Origin: Curvibacter sp.
Lineage (GTDB): Bacteria; Pseudomonadota; Gammaproteobacteria; Burkholderiales; Burkholderiaceae_C
Reading direction: 5' to 3'
Length of the DNA stretch: 64,000 nt
NCBI GenBank assembly: GCA_004293725.1
Contig: REAW01000008.1
Span: 1 to 64,000, forward strand
Every line of letters begins with the position of its first letter. The first letter of the stretch is position 1. The notes beneath the pieces were generated by a model. That model ran no database searches. It saw only the letters and a program-made list of their open reading frames with translations, and had not been told where the DNA came from. A program made the position numbers and the translations under genes. Positions 40,734 to 57,295 of the stretch are shown here, piece after piece.

Positions 40734-42782
40734 TTATGGATGATAGAAACACAGCGTGTTTCTGCCGCTGGCCTTGGCCTCATACATGGCAGTGTCGGCT
40801 TGCTTGAGCAGCTCATTGGGGTCCACATAGTCGCCCCTGAACAGGGTGATGCCAATGCTTGGAGTGGTGGCGTGGTGTTGTCCGTTGAGCAAGTAAGGAT
40901 CGTTCAAGCTCGCAAGGATCTTGTGGCCTACGGTAGAGGCGTGCATGCGTGCCTCGTCCAATTCAGCATTCAGGTCTTGGATCAATACGACAAATTCGTC
41001 CCCTCCCAATCGCGCCACGGTGTCGACAGATCGAACGCTTTGCTGCAAGCGCCGCGCCACTTCTTGCAGCAACAAGTCGCCAATATCGTGGCCGAACGTG
41101 TCATTGAGGTGCTTGAACTGGTCCAGGTCCAGAAACATCAGCGCGCCATGCTCGCCCTTGCGCTGGCTGGAACCAATGGCCTGTTGAAGTCGGTCGGTTA
41201 GCAGGCGGCGGTTGGGAAGGCCGGTCAGCGCGTCGTGGAAGGCCAAATGGCGAATCACTTCTTCGGCGCCCTTGCGCTCGCTGATATCACGGGCAATGGC
41301 GATAAAGCGTTCCTCTTCCCCTGGCACCGTTGGCTTACGCACGACTGAGAGTTCAAACCACAACTTCCCCGCTGGCAGTTCCAGGCTGTACTCTTGCCCG
41401 TGAGAACGGCCCTTAACTTGCGCCTCTCGCAGTGCCGCCATACAAGTGTCGGCTGCGTCCTTGGGCATCATTTCCTCGACTAAGCGGTTCATCAGCACCT
41501 CGGGTGGGCGGACCAGCATGTCGATGTTTTGACTATGGACCGCGCGGTAGTGCCCCGCAGCGCTGAACTCGAACAGAAGATCTGGCAGAGCCTTCAGCGT
41601 GGCCGCCAATTCGGCTTGGGTGGCTTGCAGTTGCAATTCGGCATGTTTGCGGCCAGAGATGTCCATCAGGGTGCCCACCATGCGTTGGGGTGTACCGTCT
41701 TGGCTTAACTGTACGACCTTGCCACGGCTGCTTAGCCATATCCAGCGACCATCGGTGTGCTGGGCCCGGTACTCGGCTTGGTAGGCAGTTGAAGCTCCCG
41801 TCAGGTGGGCTCGCATGGCTTGCATGGCAGCCGTCAGGTCGTCAGGATGGACCAAGTGTCCCCATGCGCGGGCTACTTCACTTTCATGCGCAGAGCGCCC
41901 CAGCATTTCACAGGAGCGTTCGTCCAAATAGTAGCCGCGCTCGCTGGTTAAGTCATGGTCCCAGCGGCCAAGGTCGGCGCCCATGATCGCCAACTCCAGT
42001 TGCTCCGTGGTATCCCGCAACAGGGCCTCTGCCACTTTGCGCTCCTGGATATTGCGTGAAACACCCAGCACACCAATGGTGTTGCCATCGATATCGCGCA
42101 TGGGAGTTTTAGTGACCTCGAAAAGGTCGCCGTGGGGGTTGATTCTGGTGAGGGCATTCTCTTCAAAGATGACCGCTTTGCCCGCCTGAATGGCAAGGCG
42201 GTCAGACATGGTAAAGACCTCTGCGACAGAGTTCTCCACCCAATGGCCATCGCGCGTACCCACGATAGCGTCAGGTTCGACGCCCAAGGTGTTTGAGAAA
42301 TTTTGGTTGCAAGCCAAATAGACGCCGTCAATGTCCTTGAGCCACACTTGAAAAGGAATAGTCTCCAGCAAGTTGCGCAGCAGGGCTTCACTTTTTAGCA
42401 AGGCGGCATGGGAAGCCCGCTCTTGGGTGATGTCTTCTATGGTGCCCTCGTAGAAGAGAATGTTTCCGGCTTCGTCTTGTATGACGTGGGCATGCTCGCG
42501 TACCCACATGGTGGTTCCCGTTTTGAGGCGCACCATTTCGGAAACAAAATCGGTCACCTGCCCCTGAGAGCGCATGTGCTCTGCAAATTTTTCTCGGCGT
42601 TGCGGTTGTATATAGGGATTGCGTGCAAGACTGTGCTCGTCCGCCTCAAATTCGCTTGTGCTACTGAAACCATTGAGCCGCAAAAATGCAGCGTTTACTT
42701 TTAAAAGGCGTCCTTCCACACTGGAGCGGTAGGCCCCAATAGGCAACAGCTCAAACAGGCTGGACGTCTCTTGGGTTTGCAT
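40734..42782 (-). CDS. Four-PAS diguanylate cyclase
   Basis: The protein has 682 aa, soluble, with four PAS sensor domains (about 5-115, 130-250, 255-380 and 390-500) ending in PAC-like stretches (GTIEDITQ, GVSRNIQERK, GTLMDISGRK, AIARDISERK). A GGDEF cyclase (510-680) follows and makes cyclic di-GMP. The active site is intact (RLGGDEFVVL), and an RxxD inhibitory site (RSVD) lies five residues upstream, so product feedback is likely. No EAL domain or membrane segment is present. Ligands of the PAS domains cannot be read. It lies downstream of the aot operon on the same strand and may be transcribed with it. Confidence 0.93.
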   Translation of the reverse strand: MQTQETSSLFELLPIGAYRSSVEGRLLKVNAAFLRLNGFSSTSEFEADEHSLARNPYIQPQRREKFAEHMRSQGQVTDFVSEMVRLKTGTTMWVREHAHVIQDEAGNILFYEGTIEDITQERASHAALLKSEALLRNLLETIPFQVWLKDIDGVYLACNQNFSNTLGVEPDAIVGTRDGHWVENSVAEVFTMSDRLAIQAGKAVIFEENALTRINPHGDLFEVTKTPMRDIDGNTIGVLGVSRNIQERKVAEALLRDTTEQLELAIMGADLGRWDHDLTSERGYYLDERSCEMLGRSAHESEVARAWGHLVHPDDLTAAMQAMRAHLTGASTAYQAEYRAQHTDGRWIWLSSRGKVVQLSQDGTPQRMVGTLMDISGRKHAELQLQATQAELAATLKALPDLLFEFSAAGHYRAVHSQNIDMLVRPPEVLMNRLVEEMMPKDAADTCMAALREAQVKGRSHGQEYSLELPAGKLWFELSVVRKPTVPGEEERFIAIARDISERKGAEEVIRHLAFHDALTGLPNRRLLTDRLQQAIGSSQRKGEHGALMFLDLDQFKHLNDTFGHDIGDLLLQEVARRLQQSVRSVDTVARLGGDEFVVLIQDLNAELDEARMHASTVGHKILASLNDPYLLNGQHHATTPSIGITLFRGDYVDPNELLKQADTAMYEAKASGRNTLCFYHP

Positions 42783-42800
42783 GGTCGCTTAGAGAAACAA

Positions 42801-43577
42801 CTACTTCAGGCTGCCAGACAGAAACTGCGCCAGGCGTTCACTCTTGGGGTGCGCCAGTACTTCGGCCGGGTGACCTTCTTCTTCCACCAGGCCCTTGTGC
42901 AAGAACACCAAGTGGTTTGCAACCTCACGGGCAAATCCCATTTCGTGGGTGACCACCACCATGGTACGGCCCTCCAAAGCCAGGTTTTTCATCACCTTGA
43001 GTACTTCGGACACCAGTTCGGGGTCAAGCGCGCTGGTAGGTTCGTCAAACAGCATCACTTCAGGTTCTACGGCCAGGGCCCGGGCGATGGCCACCCGCTG
43101 TTGTTGACCGCCGCTCATGTGGGCGGGGTAACGGTCTTCTACGCCAGAAAGTCCCACTTTCGTGAGGTACTTGCGGGCCGTTTCAATGGCCTGTTCTTTG
43201 GGGATGCCCAGTACATGCACCGGCACCTCGATGATGTTTTGAAGCACCGTCATGTGGGCCCAAAGATTGAAATGCTGGAACACCATTGCCAGCTTGGTAC
43301 GCAGGCGCTGGAGTTGCTTCGGGTCTTGCGCGGACAACTCGCCGTTGGGGCCGGGCACCAACTTGAGCTCTTCGCCGGCTACTTGGATACGGCCCTGGTG
43401 TGGCTTTTCCAGCATGTTGATACACCGCAGAAAAGTGCTCTTGCCGGAGCCGGAGCTGCCAATAATGCTGATCACATCACCTGCGTGGGCAGACATCGAA
43501 ACGCCTTTGAGCACTTCGTTACTGCCAAAGCGCTTCTGGATGTTTTCGACTTGGAGTTTGAGAGGCTTGGTAGTCAT
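42801..43577 (-). CDS. aotP: Arginine/ornithine ABC transporter ATP-binding protein
   Basis: The protein has 258 aa and is a polar-amino-acid-uptake ATPase of the HisP/AotP type. It has Walker [11 protein letters not shown]-loop MVFQHFNLW, signature MSGGQQQR, Walker [16 protein letters not shown] and H-loop VVVTHEMG. It is the last gene of the five-gene aot-type cluster, 42 bp after the hydrolase gene. The order binding protein, two permeases, hydrolase, ATPase equals aotJQMOP of Pseudomonas aeruginosa, which imports arginine and ornithine. The symbol rests on that order. Confidence 0.85.
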   Translation of the reverse strand: MTTKPLKLQVENIQKRFGSNEVLKGVSMSAHAGDVISIIGSSGSGKSTFLRCINMLEKPHQGRIQVAGEELKLVPGPNGELSAQDPKQLQRLRTKLAMVFQHFNLWAHMTVLQNIIEVPVHVLGIPKEQAIETARKYLTKVGLSGVEDRYPAHMSGGQQQRVAIARALAVEPEVMLFDEPTSALDPELVSEVLKVMKNLALEGRTMVVVTHEMGFAREVANHLVFLHKGLVEEEGHPAEVLAHPKSERLAQFLSGSLK

Positions 43578-43619
43578 GGTGCAAACAATGGGGCGCGTAA
43601 TGAGAAGAGGGCAGTGGGC

Positions 43620-44750
43620 TCAAGCGCCCAATAGCTCGCCGGTACGGAAAGGGGTGGCTCCGGCAATTTTGCCAATTTCGGCTCCAAACAGCGCGTATCG
43701 GTCTCGTACGCGCGCGTAGAAGACGCCATCCACTTCAGCCACCACGCGGTGCGTGGTATCGGCAATGGGATCAATCACCTCGGCGACCAGATCACCCGCC
43801 CGAAGGGTTTGGCCGATATCGGCGCAGTAGACCACCACGCCGGGTACCGGCGTCCGGAGGGTTTGGGAACCAGCCAGTGGAGTTGCCTGGCAAAGGGCGT
43901 CCGGGATTTTTGGAGGCTCCCCACAGGACAGAACTTTGATGTGCTGCAAGAAAGACGCGATAGCCCTGGCATCTTCTTGCGCCCAGGCATGGGTGACATC
44001 CGCCTCGCCACGGAGCTCAATGGTGGCGCTGTTACAGCCTTGTGGCAAGCGGATTGCGATGCCCTCCGCTTGCAGAGCATCCGTGAGTTGCCACCAAGCG
44101 CCAGACAGACATTCGTCGAAGGGGCCACCGCCTGAGTTCTTGGCAAGCAATACGGCCTTCGATTTCAACAAATGCGCCAAAGGGGCCAGTTGCGGCCAGC
44201 AATGCTCCTCAGTATAAAAGTGCATCACGCCCTCACAGTCGCAATGCAAGTCCAAGACATGGTCGGCATCATGCGCCAGGGTCAGCAGGGTGCGTCGCAG
44301 GCTTTGTAGCTCCGTATCAGGCTGCCACTGCTGCAGGTAATTCGCGATGGCGCGGCGCACCTTTGCGACATTGGACCCCGCGTCTGTGTCCAGTTGGTCC
44401 TTGATGACGGGAAATACAGCTTTGGCCAAATCCGGATAGTGGCGGTTGAAATTTTCGCTGCTGGCGAGTTCAAAGCGCCCCATGGGCTTGTGGTCTACAC
44501 GCTGGGCCAGGCCAATCGGATTGGCAACGGGCACCATGACAATCTCGCCCAGGATTTGGCCTCCAGTTTCAGCGGCAGTCAGCAGGCGGCGCAGGTGGTG
44601 GGCTACCAGCATGCCTGGCAACTCTTCGGCGTGTAGGCTGGCCTGAATGTATACCTTGGGGCCTTGGCCCGGTGTCCCGTAATGAAAGCTGCTAACACTG
44701 CGGTGGCTACCGAGGCTGTTGGAAAGCAAGGGATGGTCAATACGTTGCAT
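43620..44750 (-). CDS. aotO: Succinylglutamate desuccinylase/aspartoacylase-family hydrolase (AotO-like)
   Basis: The protein has 376 aa and is an M14-related zinc hydrolase. Zinc ligands appear in ASLHAEELPG (HxxE) and HVLDLHCDCEGVMHF. A C-terminal beta-rich segment of about 80 residues (LRTPVPGVVVYCADIGQTLRAGDLVAEVID...) resembles a lipoyl/biotinyl-type hammerhead. In P. aeruginosa, AotO lies in the same place of the arginine uptake operon but was not essential for uptake. Its substrate is unknown, and a deacylation of an acylated amino acid is a reasonable guess. It is flanked by permease and ATPase genes. Confidence 0.85.
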   Translation of the reverse strand: MQRIDHPLLSNSLGSHRSVSSFHYGTPGQGPKVYIQASLHAEELPGMLVAHHLRRLLTAAETGGQILGEIVMVPVANPIGLAQRVDHKPMGRFELASSENFNRHYPDLAKAVFPVIKDQLDTDAGSNVAKVRRAIANYLQQWQPDTELQSLRRTLLTLAHDADHVLDLHCDCEGVMHFYTEEHCWPQLAPLAHLLKSKAVLLAKNSGGGPFDECLSGAWWQLTDALQAEGIAIRLPQGCNSATIELRGEADVTHAWAQEDARAIASFLQHIKVLSCGEPPKIPDALCQATPLAGSQTLRTPVPGVVVYCADIGQTLRAGDLVAEVIDPIADTTHRVVAEVDGVFYARVRDRYALFGAEIGKIAGATPFRTGELLGA

Positions 44751-44756
44751 GTTGGA

Positions 44757-45470
44757 TCAGTTTTTGCGCGGTGCTAGGTACGCCAAGAGGTTTCTTTCTG
44801 CCACGCGGAAGAATCCTATCAAGCAAAAGGAAGCTACAAGATAGATGGCTGCGGCCGCAAGGTAGGCCTCAAAGGGCAAATAGTAAGTGGCGTAGATGCG
44901 ACTGGCCGCAGAGGTGACATCGAGCATGCTGGGCACTGCGCTGGCGAGACTGGTCGCATGCAGCATCATGACCACTTCATTGCTGTATGCGGGCAATGTT
45001 CGGCGCATGGCGCTGGGCAAGACGACCCGGTACAAGGTCTTCGTACGACTCATCCCATACGCCTGGGCCGCTTCAATTTCGCCTGCAGACGTTTCCCGGA
45101 TTGCACCAGCCAACATTTCAGCCGTGTACGCCGCTGTATTCAGGCTAAACGCAAGAAGGGCGCAGAAAAATGGCTCTTTAAAGTACACCCAAGGCCAAAC
45201 CTCATCCCAGCGGGACTGAATCCATTCCAACTGTCCAAGGCCGTAATAAATGAGGTAGACCTGAATCAATAAGGGGGTGCCGCGAAACACAAAAGTGAAG
45301 GCTGATACCGGTAAGCGAACCATGCGGGATGGTGCGGTCAAGGCCAATGCCATCACAAACGCCAGAATGCCACCGACTGCCAGCGAAGAGGCCAGCAGCC
45401 ACAAAGTGGTCAGAAGGCCATTGCCAAACAAGGCGAGATTGTCGGCTCGAAAGATGACGCCCCAATCCAT
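44757..45470 (-). CDS. aotM: Arginine/ornithine ABC transporter permease (HisM-type)
   Basis: The protein has 237 aa and is an inner-membrane permease with five hydrophobic helices of the polar amino-acid family. The N-terminal FRGTPLLIQVYLIYYG is the usual FRGTPLLVQLF motif. The ATPase-coupling EAA loop is EIEAAQAYGMSRTKTLYRVVLPSAMRRTLPAY. It pairs with AotQ, and its ATG overlaps the AotQ stop by one base (TAATG). It lies 6 bp upstream of the hydrolase gene. Confidence 0.9.
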   Translation of the reverse strand: MDWGVIFRADNLALFGNGLLTTLWLLASSLAVGGILAFVMALALTAPSRMVRLPVSAFTFVFRGTPLLIQVYLIYYGLGQLEWIQSRWDEVWPWVYFKEPFFCALLAFSLNTAAYTAEMLAGAIRETSAGEIEAAQAYGMSRTKTLYRVVLPSAMRRTLPAYSNEVVMMLHATSLASAVPSMLDVTSAASRIYATYYLPFEAYLAAAAIYLVASFCLIGFFRVAERNLLAYLAPRKN

Positions 45471-46156
45471 TACAGCTCCCCCCGTTTCGCGCCAAGGCTA
45501 AAACGCGCATTGAGCTTGTTCAGGCCGATTAGCGAAACCCATGTATAGAGCAGAAACAAGCCCCCAGTAAACATGAAGAAAACAAACGGAGAACGCGTGG
45601 CAGCGCCCGCCTGCTTGGCCAGGTAGGTCATTTCTTGAAGCCCAATCAAGCTCACAAGCGCTGTCGCCTTGATTAACACCAGCCAGTTGTTCGTAAAGCC
45701 TGGCAGCGCGTAGCGCACCATTTGCGGCAAGGTGATGCGCAAAAATGCTTGCCAGGGCGCCATGCCAAACGCCAAAGCGGCCTCCAGCTGGCCTTTGGGA
45801 ATGGCCAATATGGCGCCGCGAAACGTTTCTGTCATATAGGCACCATAGATGAACCCAATGGTCAATACGCCAGCAGTAAAAGGCGGAATGTCGACTGTTG
45901 TTTTGCTACCCATGGCACTTAGCAGGGCGTTGAGCCCAATCGTGCCGCCATAAAACACCAGCAGCATCAGTACCAAATCAGGAATTCCACGGATCACCGT
46001 GGTGTAAATCTCTGCCACCGCGCGTGGCACTTTGTTGGCCGACAGTTTGGCCGTGGCGCCAAGCAAGCCAAAGAATATGGCTACAACGAGCGCACCCAAA
46101 GACACGCTGACGGTCAATAAAGAGCCGTGCAAGATCACCAAAAAATACGATTGCAT
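45470..46156 (-). CDS. aotQ: Arginine/ornithine ABC transporter permease (HisQ-type)
   Basis: The protein has 228 aa, the second permease of the pair, with several hydrophobic helices. It has TTVIRGIPDLVLMLLVFYG (equivalent to FRGTP...) and the EAA loop QLEAALAFGMAPWQAFLRITLPQMVRYALPGF. It is preceded by a strong hairpin terminator that lies between it and the binding-protein gene, so its expression depends on read-through. Confidence 0.9.
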   Translation of the reverse strand: MQSYFLVILHGSLLTVSVSLGALVVAIFFGLLGATAKLSANKVPRAVAEIYTTVIRGIPDLVLMLLVFYGGTIGLNALLSAMGSKTTVDIPPFTAGVLTIGFIYGAYMTETFRGAILAIPKGQLEAALAFGMAPWQAFLRITLPQMVRYALPGFTNNWLVLIKATALVSLIGLQEMTYLAKQAGAATRSPFVFFMFTGGLFLLYTWVSLIGLNKLNARFSLGAKRGEL

Positions 46157-46179
46157 GGGCAGGGGGCTAAAAGCAAAAA

Positions 46180-46210
46180 CGTCGGTAGGCTGTGTTGCAG
46201 CCTACCGACG
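46180..46210 (-). terminator. Strong hairpin terminator after the binding-protein gene
   Basis: A perfect 13-bp stem (46180-46192 with 46198-46210) has a 5-nt loop. On the minus strand it is followed by TTTTTGCTTTT. It lies 24 bp after the aotJ stop and 23 bp before the aotQ start, giving partial termination that favours the binding protein. Confidence 0.8.
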
Positions 46211-46234
46211 CAATGTATCAACAATCAGGGCTGG

Positions 46235-47062
46235 TTATTGGCCGTATACGTCAAATTTGAAGTATTTGTCGTTAATGGTTTTGTACACGCCGTTGTCACG
46301 GATGGCCTTGATGGCTGCGCTCAGTTCGCCTTTCAAAGCGTCCTGGCCTTTGGCCAATGCAACGCCAGCTCCCGTACCAAAGTACTTGGGAATAAACAGG
46401 TCTTCGCCCTTGGTTTCGTAGGCATCTCCGCCTTCTTTGGACAAGAAGCCACCAGTAACTTCCAACACATCAGCCACAGTACCGTCCAGGCGGCCAGCCT
46501 TGATATCCAGGTAGACCTGGTCTTGTGCTTCATAGGCAACTACCTTGACGCCAGCGGGTTGGAGTTCGCCCAGTGCGTATTTCTCTTGGGTACTCGCCTT
46601 CAGGACGCCGATTTTCTTGCCTTTGATGGACGCGGGATCGGTGTATTTGACGGTCTTTTTCAGTACGACACGGCTAGGGGTGTTGTAGTACTTTTCAGAG
46701 AAGTCAACTTGTGCCAGACGTTCTTCGGTGATGGACATCGAGCTGATGATCACGTCATATTTCTTTGCAATCAGGCCTGGGATCATGCCGTCCCATGGCT
46801 GCTCCACAAACACGCAGGTGCGCTTGATCTGCTCGCAGAGGGCATTGGCGATGTCTACGTCAAAACCGGTGGGCTTGCCATCGGCAGTTTTGAACGTAAA
46901 GGGCTCGTAGGTTGCATCAATAGCAACTTTCAGTTCTGGCTTGGCTGGCGCGGCGACAGGAGCTGATGCCGGTGCAGCAGGGGCTGCGGGAGCGGCTTCT
47001 TCTTTTTTGCCACATGCGGCCAAAACGGCAGTTGCTGCCAATGCCAGCAGGAGTTTTTTCAT
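46235..47062 (-). CDS. aotJ: Arginine/ornithine-type periplasmic binding lipoprotein
   Basis: The protein has 275 aa and belongs to the lysine-arginine-ornithine-binding (ArgT/HisJ) family. MKKLLLALAATAVLAAC ends in a lipobox with Cys17, so it is probably a lipoprotein, followed by an Ala/Pro spacer. The ligand domain begins ELKVAIDATYEPFTFKTADGKPTGFDVDIANALCEQI and ends YFKFDVYGQ. DVIISSMSITEERLAQVDFSEKYYNTPSRVV is typical of basic amino-acid binders. The start at 47062 is preferred to an upstream frame to 47146. Upstream lie 268 bp shared with the divergent ygiQ. The ligand is inferred from the operon. Confidence 0.88.
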   Translation of the reverse strand: MKKLLLALAATAVLAACGKKEEAAPAAPAAPASAPVAAPAKPELKVAIDATYEPFTFKTADGKPTGFDVDIANALCEQIKRTCVFVEQPWDGMIPGLIAKKYDVIISSMSITEERLAQVDFSEKYYNTPSRVVLKKTVKYTDPASIKGKKIGVLKASTQEKYALGELQPAGVKVVAYEAQDQVYLDIKAGRLDGTVADVLEVTGGFLSKEGGDAYETKGEDLFIPKYFGTGAGVALAKGQDALKGELSAAIKAIRDNGVYKTINDKYFKFDVYGQ

Positions 47063-47330
47063 GGATAGACCCTTTGGAAGACCGGAGACGCGTCCCCGAT
47101 GGTTGAGAAATGTAAGAAAAATGATTCTACGGGGTAAGCGGAGCAAAAATGATGCCGCCCCACACTAGTGCATTGGGGTTTTTACTGTGAAGATGTCCGC
47201 ATTTGGCGCTTTCCGCATACAAACTGCGCACAAAGTTCCGTTTGCGCCTTCAGGTCTAGAGCCGCTTGTCCCTTCGTCATGCATAGGCAATGCGTAAAAC
47301 CTTAAAATCACGGGTTACCCACGGATCCCC

Positions 47331-49760
<2,430 letters not shown>

Positions 49761-49940
49761 CCTGCCGCTTTAAAAAGGCCGCTAGGCGGGTGATCTGTAT
49801 CGGTTTGTTGAGGCCAAGCAGGTTACAAACGGGCCTAGGATTTAGCCCGAAGTCGTTGATCCATTTCGCGTCTTGCAAATCCGATAAGCTGTGCGTCATT
49901 ACAAGACAAGGGGTGGTACTTATTCACCACCCCCAAAACC

Positions 49941-52130
49941 ATGACGCTCCAAGACCATGACCTGATTGCTTTGATGCATGCAGAGCACACCGATCCTTTT
50001 GGCGTGTTGGGCATGCACACCCGTGCCGATGGGCTGGCAGTCCATGCGTTGTTGCCGGGTGCCGAGCAGGTCGACCTGATTGACAGGGAAACCGGTCTGG
50101 TGCGTGCAGCCTTGAAACGGCAAGCCGGGAGCGTCGTGTTTGGTGTTTTGATGACCAATGTTGCGAGCTTCGATTACCAATTGCGCGTGCAGTGGGCGTC
50201 AGGGCCTGTGCAATTGCTCGAAGACCCCTACCGTTTTCCTTTGGTCTTGCAAGATTTGGATCTGTGGCTGCTGGCCGAAGGTACCCACCAGCGTCCGTTC
50301 GAGTGTTTGGGCGCGCATTTGGTTTCTATCAACGGTGTGTCGGGTGCCAGCTTTGCGGTGTGGGCGCCCAATGCACGACGCGTTTCCGTGGTGGGTTCGT
50401 TCAACCAGTGGGACGGCCGGCGCCACCCCATGCGGTTTCGACGCGAGTGCGGCGTGTGGGAGATTTTTATCCCTGAAGTCGCGCAGGGCGACCTCTACAA
50501 GTTTGAAATCCTGGGCGCACAGGGCCAGATCGCAGTCAAGGCCGATCCGTTTGCCTTCCACGCCCAACTGCGGCCCGATACTGCCAGTGTGGTCTACCCA
50601 CTGCCACCGCGCCTGCCCATGCGCGCAGACCGTGCCGCAGCCAATGCCTTTGACCAACCCATCAGCATTTACGAAGTGCACTTGGGCTCCTGGCGCAAGG
50701 TGGACGGTTGGCGCTGGCTCTGCTACCGCGAGCTGGCCGAGACCCTGGTGCCCTATGCCAAGGAGATGGGCTTTACCCACCTGGAGCTGCTTCCTGTCAG
50801 TGAGCACCCATTTGACGGCTCCTGGGGTTATCAACCCCTGGGGCTGTTTGCACCCACCTCGCGGTTTGGTTCGCCCGAAGATTTCAAGTTCTTTGTCGAT
50901 GCCGCGCACACCGCCGGTCTGGGCGTGATTCTGGATTGGGTACCTGCGCATTTTCCGAGTGACGCCCACGGCCTGACCGAGTTTGATGGCACCCACCTGT
51001 ACGAGTACGCAGACCCCAAAGAAGGTTTTCACCAAGACTGGAACACCCTGATTTACAACTTTGGTCGCACCGAGGTACGCAACTTCTTGGTCGGCAATGC
51101 GCTGTATTGGCTGGAGCGCTACGGCATCGACGGCTTGCGCGTAGACGCGGTCGCATCCATGCTCTACCGCGACTACAGCCGCGAAGAGGGGCAATGGATA
51201 CCCAACAAACACGGCGGCCGTGAAAACCTGGAGGCCATTGCCTTCCTGCGCCGAATGAACCACACCGTGGGCACCGAGCGGCCCGGCGCCATCACGCTGG
51301 CCGAAGAATCCACAGCCTTTCCGGGCGTTAGCCGCCCGCCCAGCCCGGATTTGCAAAGCGGTGGCTTGGGCTTTCACTACAAGTGGAACATGGGCTGGAT
51401 GCACGACACCCTGCAATACGCATCGCTGGACCCCGTGCACCGCCGCCATCACCAGAACAAACTCACCTTTGGGCTGATGTATGCCTTTACCGAAAACTTT
51501 GTTTTGCCGTTTTCGCACGACGAAGTAGTGCATGGCAAAGGCTCTCTCTTGGGCAAGATGCCGGGTGACGACTGGCAACGCTTCTCCAACTTGCGGGCGC
51601 TTTACGGTTTCATGTGGGCGTACCCTGGCAAAAAGCTGCTGTTTATGGGCTGCGAGTTGGCCCAGCCTACGGAATGGGCTGATGGGTCGGAGCTGTCCTG
51701 GCATCTGGAGCAGCAGCCGGCCCACCAAGGTGTTCAGCGCCTTGTGCGCGATCTGAATCGCGTGTACCAAGCGTTCCCTGCGTTGCACCAGCAGGATGTG
51801 CAAAGTGGCGGGTTCGACTGGATCGCCCACGAAGACGCAGCCCAGTCGGTGGTGGTCTTCGCCCGCTATGGCCGGGGCGGCGAATGTGCAGTGGTCGTCT
51901 GCAACTTCACGCCCTTGCCGCGCCAGGGCTATCGCATCGGTATGCCGCAGGCAGGTACCTGGCGAGAGTTGATCAACACCGATAACGTGGTGTACGGTGG
52001 CAGTGGCGTCGGCAATGGTGAGCTGGCGAGCGAGGCTGTGGCCCACCACCACCGGGCGCAGTCAGTGGTGCTCAACCTGCCGCCACAGGCATGCCTTGTG
52101 CTCACTCGCATGTCTCCCCAATTGACCTGA
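49941..52130 (+). CDS. glgB: 1,4-alpha-glucan branching enzyme
   Basis: The protein has 729 aa, full length with both N1 and N2 domains. It moves short alpha-1,4 chains onto O6 of glucose, making alpha-1,6 branches in glycogen. GH13 motifs: [25 protein letters not shown] with the nucleophile Asp, [13 protein letters not shown] with the acid/base Glu, and [11 protein letters not shown]-terminal [26 protein letters not shown] is typical of GlgB. It is the first gene of the glg cluster; glgX follows 15 bp downstream. About 180 bp upstream separate it from ygiQ and should hold the cluster promoter. Confidence 0.96.
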   Translation: MTLQDHDLIALMHAEHTDPFGVLGMHTRADGLAVHALLPGAEQVDLIDRETGLVRAALKRQAGSVVFGVLMTNVASFDYQLRVQWASGPVQLLEDPYRFPLVLQDLDLWLLAEGTHQRPFECLGAHLVSINGVSGASFAVWAPNARRVSVVGSFNQWDGRRHPMRFRRECGVWEIFIPEVAQGDLYKFEILGAQGQIAVKADPFAFHAQLRPDTASVVYPLPPRLPMRADRAAANAFDQPISIYEVHLGSWRKVDGWRWLCYRELAETLVPYAKEMGFTHLELLPVSEHPFDGSWGYQPLGLFAPTSRFGSPEDFKFFVDAAHTAGLGVILDWVPAHFPSDAHGLTEFDGTHLYEYADPKEGFHQDWNTLIYNFGRTEVRNFLVGNALYWLERYGIDGLRVDAVASMLYRDYSREEGQWIPNKHGGRENLEAIAFLRRMNHTVGTERPGAITLAEESTAFPGVSRPPSPDLQSGGLGFHYKWNMGWMHDTLQYASLDPVHRRHHQNKLTFGLMYAFTENFVLPFSHDEVVHGKGSLLGKMPGDDWQRFSNLRALYGFMWAYPGKKLLFMGCELAQPTEWADGSELSWHLEQQPAHQGVQRLVRDLNRVYQAFPALHQQDVQSGGFDWIAHEDAAQSVVVFARYGRGGECAVVVCNFTPLPRQGYRIGMPQAGTWRELINTDNVVYGGSGVGNGELASEAVAHHHRAQSVVLNLPPQACLVLTRMSPQLT

Positions 52131-52145
52131 AGGATTTTGTAGGCA

Positions 52146-55893
<3,748 letters not shown>

Positions 55894-55942
55894 GCCACAA
55901 AACTGCGTCAATAGTTCCCACAAAAAATATCAGGAGACAGAC

Positions 55943-57247
55943 ATGAACACAACCCAAACGCAGCGTAGCTTGGTACAGCAAGAGCGCCATATGCAACCCC
56001 ACATGCTGGTGCGACGCACCATCGCCTTGGTGCTGGCTGGTGGCCGGGGTTCCCGCCTCAAACAACTGACCGACCGACGCGCAAAACCCGCGGTGTACTT
56101 TGGTGGCAAGTTCCGTATTGTTGACTTTGCGTTGTCCAATTGCGTGAATTCAGGCATTCGCCGCATCGGCGTCATCACTCAGTACAAATCCCACTCGCTG
56201 CTGCGCCACCTTCAGCGTGGCTGGAGTTTTTTGCGCGCCGAGCTCAATGAAATGGTAGACCTGTTGCCAGCCCAGCAAAGGGTGGACGAAGAGCACTGGT
56301 ACCGGGGAACCGCGGACGCCATTTACCAAAACATGGACATCATCCAAAGCAGCAGCCCCGAATACGTGGTGGTGCTGGCGGGCGACCATGTGTACAAAAT
56401 GGATTACTCGTTAATGCTCAAAGACCATGTGGAAAGTGGCGCTGGCTGCACGGTGGGTTGTATCGAGGTGCCGCGGGCCGAGGCGAGTGCATTTGGTGTC
56501 ATGGCGGTTGATGCCTCGCGCCACATCACAGAGTTTGTAGAAAAACCTGCAGACCCACCCCCCATGCCCGGCAACGATGCCGTGTCACTGGCCAGCATGG
56601 GCATTTACATCTTCGACGCGCAGTACCTCTACGCCCTGCTGAAAGACGACATTGCAAACCCCAACTCCAGCCACGACTTTGGCAAAGACGTGATTCCGCG
56701 CGTGGTGCGCGAGGGCCGCGCAATTGCTCATCCGTTTTCCATGTCGTGCGTGTCGTCCACACCGGACGCCGTGCCCTACTGGCGCGATGTGGGCACGATC
56801 GATGCGTTTTGGGAGGCCAACCTGGACCTGGCCTCGGTCACTCCCGAACTCGACATTTACGACACCAGCTGGCCTATCTGGACCAGCCAGCGGCAACTGC
56901 CACCAGCCAAATTTGTGCAAGATGCCGATGGCAAACACGGGCAGGCCATCAACACCATGGTGTCAGGTGGTTGTATTGTGTCGGGCTCCATCGTCAGCAA
57001 CTCGGTGCTGTTCAGCAGCGTGCGCGTGCACTCCTTCTGTGTGATTGACCAAGCCGTGTTGCTACCCGAGGTCACCATTGGCCGCAGCTGCCGCTTGAGC
57101 CGTGTGGTGGTGGACCGCGGTTGTTCTTTGCCTGATGGACTCGTTATTGGCGAAGACCCGGTGTTGGATGCCGCACGCTTTGAACGCACGGACAACGGCG
57201 TAGTACTTGTCACCAAGGACATGCTCAACCGCCTGCCTTCGCCTTAG
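55943..57247 (+). CDS. glgC: Glucose-1-phosphate adenylyltransferase
   Basis: The protein has 434 aa and makes ADP-glucose from glucose 1-phosphate and ATP, the regulated step of glycogen synthesis. [58 protein letters not shown] is the ADP-Glc pyrophosphorylase signature. The stretch [15 protein letters not shown] and VEKPADPPP contain the catalytic and substrate residues. A C-terminal left-handed beta-helix ([22 protein letters not shown]...) follows. The start at 55943 has AGGAGA upstream. It is 49 bp after pgm. Confidence 0.96.
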   Translation: MNTTQTQRSLVQQERHMQPHMLVRRTIALVLAGGRGSRLKQLTDRRAKPAVYFGGKFRIVDFALSNCVNSGIRRIGVITQYKSHSLLRHLQRGWSFLRAELNEMVDLLPAQQRVDEEHWYRGTADAIYQNMDIIQSSSPEYVVVLAGDHVYKMDYSLMLKDHVESGAGCTVGCIEVPRAEASAFGVMAVDASRHITEFVEKPADPPPMPGNDAVSLASMGIYIFDAQYLYALLKDDIANPNSSHDFGKDVIPRVVREGRAIAHPFSMSCVSSTPDAVPYWRDVGTIDAFWEANLDLASVTPELDIYDTSWPIWTSQRQLPPAKFVQDADGKHGQAINTMVSGGCIVSGSIVSNSVLFSSVRVHSFCVIDQAVLLPEVTIGRSCRLSRVVVDRGCSLPDGLVIGEDPVLDAARFERTDNGVVLVTKDMLNRLPSP

Positions 57248-57295
57248 CCTGCAAACCGTTCTGAACCGCAAGAGCCACAGAAAGTACCTTTGCCC

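Noticed and set aside
47063-47330. Sigma54 promoter or riboswitch upstream of aotJ
   Set aside because: I looked for a TGGCAC-N5-TTGC pattern and for a conserved fold but found neither convincingly, only a weak 5-bp stem around 47160-47180.
50199-52052. 617-codon minus-strand frame opposite glgB
   Set aside because: It is antisense to GlgB catalytic motifs. His/Gln/Val-rich shadow composition.
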